A stretch of DNA of 64,000 nt from Nemophila menziesii (taxonomy: Eukaryota; Streptophyta; Magnoliopsida; Boraginales; Hydrophyllaceae): assembly GCA_029959085.1 (NCBI GenBank), contig JARWIR010000042.1, positions 5,550,544 to 5,614,543 on the forward strand. Reading direction: 5' to 3'. The notes beneath the pieces were generated by a model, which was given only the letters and a program-made list of their open reading frames with translations, did not search any database and was not told the origin of the DNA. Position numbers and translations under genes: made by a program. Positions 60,642 to 64,000 of the stretch are shown in pieces. The first letter of the stretch is position 1. Each line of letters starts with the position of its first letter.

Positions 60642-61470
60642 GATTTGCTAAAGGAATTTCATTTTTAATCTTTGAAAAAGGAGTGATATAATTAGTGAGT
60701 CCTTGATGCAAATGTTTGAATTATTTATAATACTTTTGTTGATATGAAACTTCTGCAGAATTTCATTTCAATTAGAGAGCATGTTTAACATTTCAAGGGT
60801 TTGATGGTGGAAAGAATAGCTTAAAATAATGAGAAAATTTGAACAGATACATTATTTTTCTTTTTCCTTTATGTGTTATGTATAGTGTGGCCATTAACAC
60901 CCCATAACAAACTACAAACAGTAGTATACTATCCAAATATAACCTAACTATCTAGTTCCTTGCCAAGAAAGGAGTTATAACTATCAAAGTACCAGATGTG
61001 TACACTCTGGATGTGCCTAAGAGAAATATTCACTCACTACTATGCCTAAGATCGATTCCTATCCCACAAAGCTGTGTGTGTGCCTGAGATGCTGGACAAG
61101 CAAGTAATCACGTTGAGAACTCGGACTTATGCATTTCTGTAGGGAACATGATAAGACAGTGGTGGTTGACAATAGCAAGCTGGGCAAGAGATTTGATCAG
61201 TTTAAAAGTGCAAAGAAGTTTCGAGAAGCAGAAACCCCTTACACAGGGCTAGTAGAATCTCTTTTCTACTTTTTCTTTTGTTAGCCTCTTCACTACACTC
61301 TTTTCCTTTTTTGTCTGAGTTTTTTCCATTGGGAATCTTAGGAAAGGGTTTTTCAAGAGGTCGATGCAAATGAAGATCATGATAAGGTCTATTTAAATGA
61401 AGGAGATTAGTAGCAAAGCATGAGCCTATTCTACAAATCAACCTTCCAACCACTTAGCTATACAATCTCG
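60642..61470. other. bL34 3' UTR and intergenic DNA
   Basis: No further gene is recognised. The minus-strand ORF at 61202-61453 has no known domain. Confidence 0.45.
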
Positions 61471-61477
61471 ACACCTT

Positions 61478-61590
61478 TCAAACAACCACTCGACTACTAT
61501 GCCAGTGGCTGCTTAGCTAACCTCGATGTGTCATTCTCAAATCGAAAGATAGTATCATATTCTACGCCAAACAACCTCTCGACTTCAATT
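61478..61590 (+). repeat. Outlying diverged monomer of the 84-bp satellite
   Basis: 'caaccactcgactactatgc' and the bases that follow align with the satellite consensus at 63448-64000 through one full unit and the start of the next, which is cut at 61590 by an insertion. The repeat phase matches the DNA that resumes at 63448. Confidence 0.7.
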
Positions 61591-63447
61591 AGGAGTAGAA
61601 ATTTGAATGATTTTTTTCGATTTTGATATGAAAAATCCGAATTTGGAAATACTTTTTTATCTTCTGAATCTCGAATTTTTCATTTCCGCTTTTTCCTAGT
61701 TTGTTTGGACGGAATTTTGGAATTACCTATGGAAAATTTGAAATTTTGACGATTCGATTTATATTTTTTGATATTTTTCCGAATATTTTCCAAATATTTT
61801 TTCGATTATCAAAAATTAATATTTTTATATTTAATATTTATATACACCAATATTTAATAAATGTACACCTTTTTCCTATTTATATATAATATAAAACTAT
61901 ATAACTTAAATCACACAGTTAATCCGAGATTAAAGTTACTCGCTTCACTTCTTTTCTTTCCTCATGATCGAATCATCACATGATTAAAGGCCAACCATTG
62001 TAACACTAAATGTTCACTATTGGATAACTAGATGAAGTTTTAATATGTAACCATATTAATCAGCAGGGCCGGCCCGGGCCAAAGACAGCCAAGGCGGTCG
62101 CCTTGGGCCCCACATTTTTTAGGGCCCAAAAAAATTATATAGTATACAGATATAATATATATATTTAGACTTGCAATGTTGATATGTATAGAAGTTTGGC
62201 ATAGTGGAAATGTGAGTATATAATGAATGTTTTGGTCCGAGTTCAAATTCCATGAGCTGCGATTTTTTGTTCTTCTTTAGATCGAATCCCATATGTGGCC
62301 AAAAAAAAAAAAAAACAATTAAAGTCTACTAAAAAATTCCATACAATTTTCTTCCAAAAATAAAAAGTTAACAAGTAAATTTTTTATCTACTTTTTATAT
62401 AATTAATTATTAGATTATGTATATATATATATATTAAAATTATAAATTTTTATAAAAAAATATAGTCAATAAATAAGTTTTTTTATCTTTTATATTATTA
62501 ATTATATTTAATTTTATACCTATTAAGATTAAATTATATTATTTTTATATATCTGTCACAAGTTTAATTAAATCCACTTCGAAATACAAACGAAATTTAA
62601 AAATAAAACTCGAAACGAAAAGTTATTGAGAATGAGTTCGTCAATTAAAATTGTTCAATTATTATACTATTATTCTATCACTTATTATGATTCACAAATG
62701 AGAACATGGTCATACTGTTTTGTCGATTGAGCAAAATATGATTGACGAATTTAAACACAGAAGTTTAATCAATAACTTTGTATCACAAAAAGTACCAAAA
62801 ACATTTTTAAAGTAAATCTTTAATTTTTTTCAAATGTTTTTAATTTAATTGTTTCAGATATAATATCTTGATTTATTAGTAACTTTTTTATATATGATTT
62901 GTTTGGTCAAAACACGATTTTTTTTATTATATTTTAAAAGGCCTCATTTTTTTTCTCGCCTTAGGTACCCAAGAGGCTCGGGTCGGTCCTGTTAATCAGT
63001 TAATGTTGGAGGTTATCTAAATGTGATCGCATTAAAGATTTGTTGGAATTTAAAACTACATTATTACATGTTGAATTTTTTTCACTTGAATATTTGAATT
63101 TTAATTTTTAGAAATATTTGAATGTCGCATTTTATGCATGTAATATTATGTAATATTGATTAGTATTGTTTTTATGATTCAATTTGTTTTATATTGGTTT
63201 ATACTTTTTAGAAATTAATATAATATTACGAAATTAGCAAAAATAAATATTCTAAAAACTCGAAAAATGAAATAATAGAGATATCTCCCAAATTTCAAAT
63301 TTTGAAAATTAGCGGCTGTCCCGAAATCGGAATTAAATTTGAATATCAAATTTGTTATTGGAATTGGATTAGATTAATCTATTCCGTTTTTTTAGAAATT
63401 TCTGAACAACCCCTTTCCTGATCTGATCCGCTCTATTTCCACCCTAA
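61591..63447. mobile_element. hAT-like element inserted in the satellite
   Basis: The left end AGGAGTAGAAATTTGAATGA faces TTAGGGTGGAAATAGAGCGG from the right. The 8-bp flanks cttcaatt (61583-61590) and ctccagtg (63448-63455) both correspond to 'ctcctatg' of the satellite monomer, so they are a diverged TSD. The element carries another hAT-like insertion (62064-62991). No transposase frame is left. Confidence 0.65.
62064..62991. mobile_element. Nested hAT-like element, TSD TTAATCAG
   Basis: A perfect 8-bp TSD TTAATCAG (62056-62063 and 62992-62999) flanks 928 bp. Ends CAGGGCCGGCCCGGGCC and CAGGACCGACCCGAGCC (inverted right end) are typical of hAT elements. Subterminal 'gccaaggcggtcgccttggg' is partly mirrored at the right ('ctcgccttaggtaccc'). 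Too short for transposase, so non-autonomous. Confidence 0.92.
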
Positions 63448-64000
63448 CTCCAGTGCTAGTGGTCGATCAACCAACTTGCACATGCTATCCCCAAGTTAGA
63501 AGTTAGACGTCTATGTCGAATGAGAACCCTAATCCTATGCTAGTGGTCGGTCAATCAACTTGGATAGGCCATCCTCAAATTAGAAGGTACGATTCTATGT
63601 CGAACGACCGCTCAACTCCTATGCTAGTGGCTGATCAACCAACTTGGATGTGTCATCCCAAAATTAGAAGATTGGATTCTATTCCAAATGACCACTTAAC
63701 TCCTACGCTAGGGGTCGATCAACCACCTTGATCATGTCATCCCTAAGTAAAAGAATAGGCTTTTATGTTGAACGACCACTTAGTTCCTATGCTAGTGGCC
63801 AATTATACCGAACGACCACTCATTTACTATGCTAGTGGTCTGTTATATGCCGAACGACCACTCGACTCCTTTGCTAGTGGTTGGTCAACAAACTTGGACT
63901 TGCCATCCCCAGATCATAAGATATGCTTCTATGCGGAACGACCACTCATATCCTATTCTTGTCGTCGGTTAACCAACTTGGACGTGCCCTTCTCAAGTTA
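63448..64000 (+). repeat. 84-bp tandem satellite running off the window
   Basis: Units of about 84 bp contain 'tatgctagtggtcg', 'caaccaacttgga' and 'gaacgaccactc'. They diverge by roughly 15-25 percent, and two units near 63780-63860 are shortened to about 50 bp. The repeat reaches the window edge, so its length is unknown. An ORF of 72 codons is only the in-frame repeat. Confidence 0.9.

Noticed and set aside
63448..64000. A CRISPR-like direct repeat array
   Set aside because: Units are contiguous and diverged with no unique spacers; this is a eukaryotic satellite.

Overview
This is nuclear DNA of a flowering plant: AT-rich, with intron-split genes using GT..AG junctions, an AP2/ERF transcription factor, a tRNA-derived SINE with the angiosperm-type 3' end, and dense transposons. 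A eudicot, perhaps an asterid, fits best, but the sequence does not fix the species.

Four genes look intact. (1) 3043-5340 (+): an 11-exon organellar glyoxylate/succinic semialdehyde reductase (GLYR2 type, 348 aa). (2) 46164-49118 (+): a 10-exon SurE-like 5'-nucleotidase (368 aa). (3) 54431-55549 (-): a single-exon CRF-type ERF transcription factor (372 aa). (4) 59629-60641 (+): a 3-exon organellar ribosomal protein bL34 (151 aa). They have no obvious shared pathway; this is ordinary plant gene scatter, and each gene is fenced by repeats.

The rest is a layered repeat landscape. From 10.9 to 15.8 kb lies a decayed Ty3/gypsy element with two LTRs. From 16.1 to 27.4 kb lie arrays of the hexamer TTAAGG and variants, including 24 uninterrupted TTAGGG copies. 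The first array is split by a gypsy-type solo LTR (17777-22206), which itself carries a second solo LTR and a 1.3-kb MULE-like element, each with its own target-site duplication (TSD). A further MULE-like element (23310-25037), a SINE and interleaved Harbinger-like MITEs follow. From 31.0 to 38.3 kb on the minus strand is a broken Ty1/copia element with 152-157 bp LTRs; another 1.48-kb solo LTR sits in its gag. A 5'-truncated LINE (41.9-44.1 kb), a SINE and nested MITEs precede the SurE gene.

Three Harbinger-like MITEs stand head to tail at 49.6-50.3 kb. Next is a 3.4-kb foldback structure (50.5-53.9 kb) centred on a third hexamer array. The right end holds a MULE-like element with very long inverted repeats (57921-59241) and an 84-bp satellite (61.5-64.0 kb) split by a hAT-like insertion that carries a second hAT-like element. 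Many calls rest on exact or near-exact TSDs and inverted termini read directly from the sequence. Family names rest on general knowledge of termini and TSD length and were not checked by a search.
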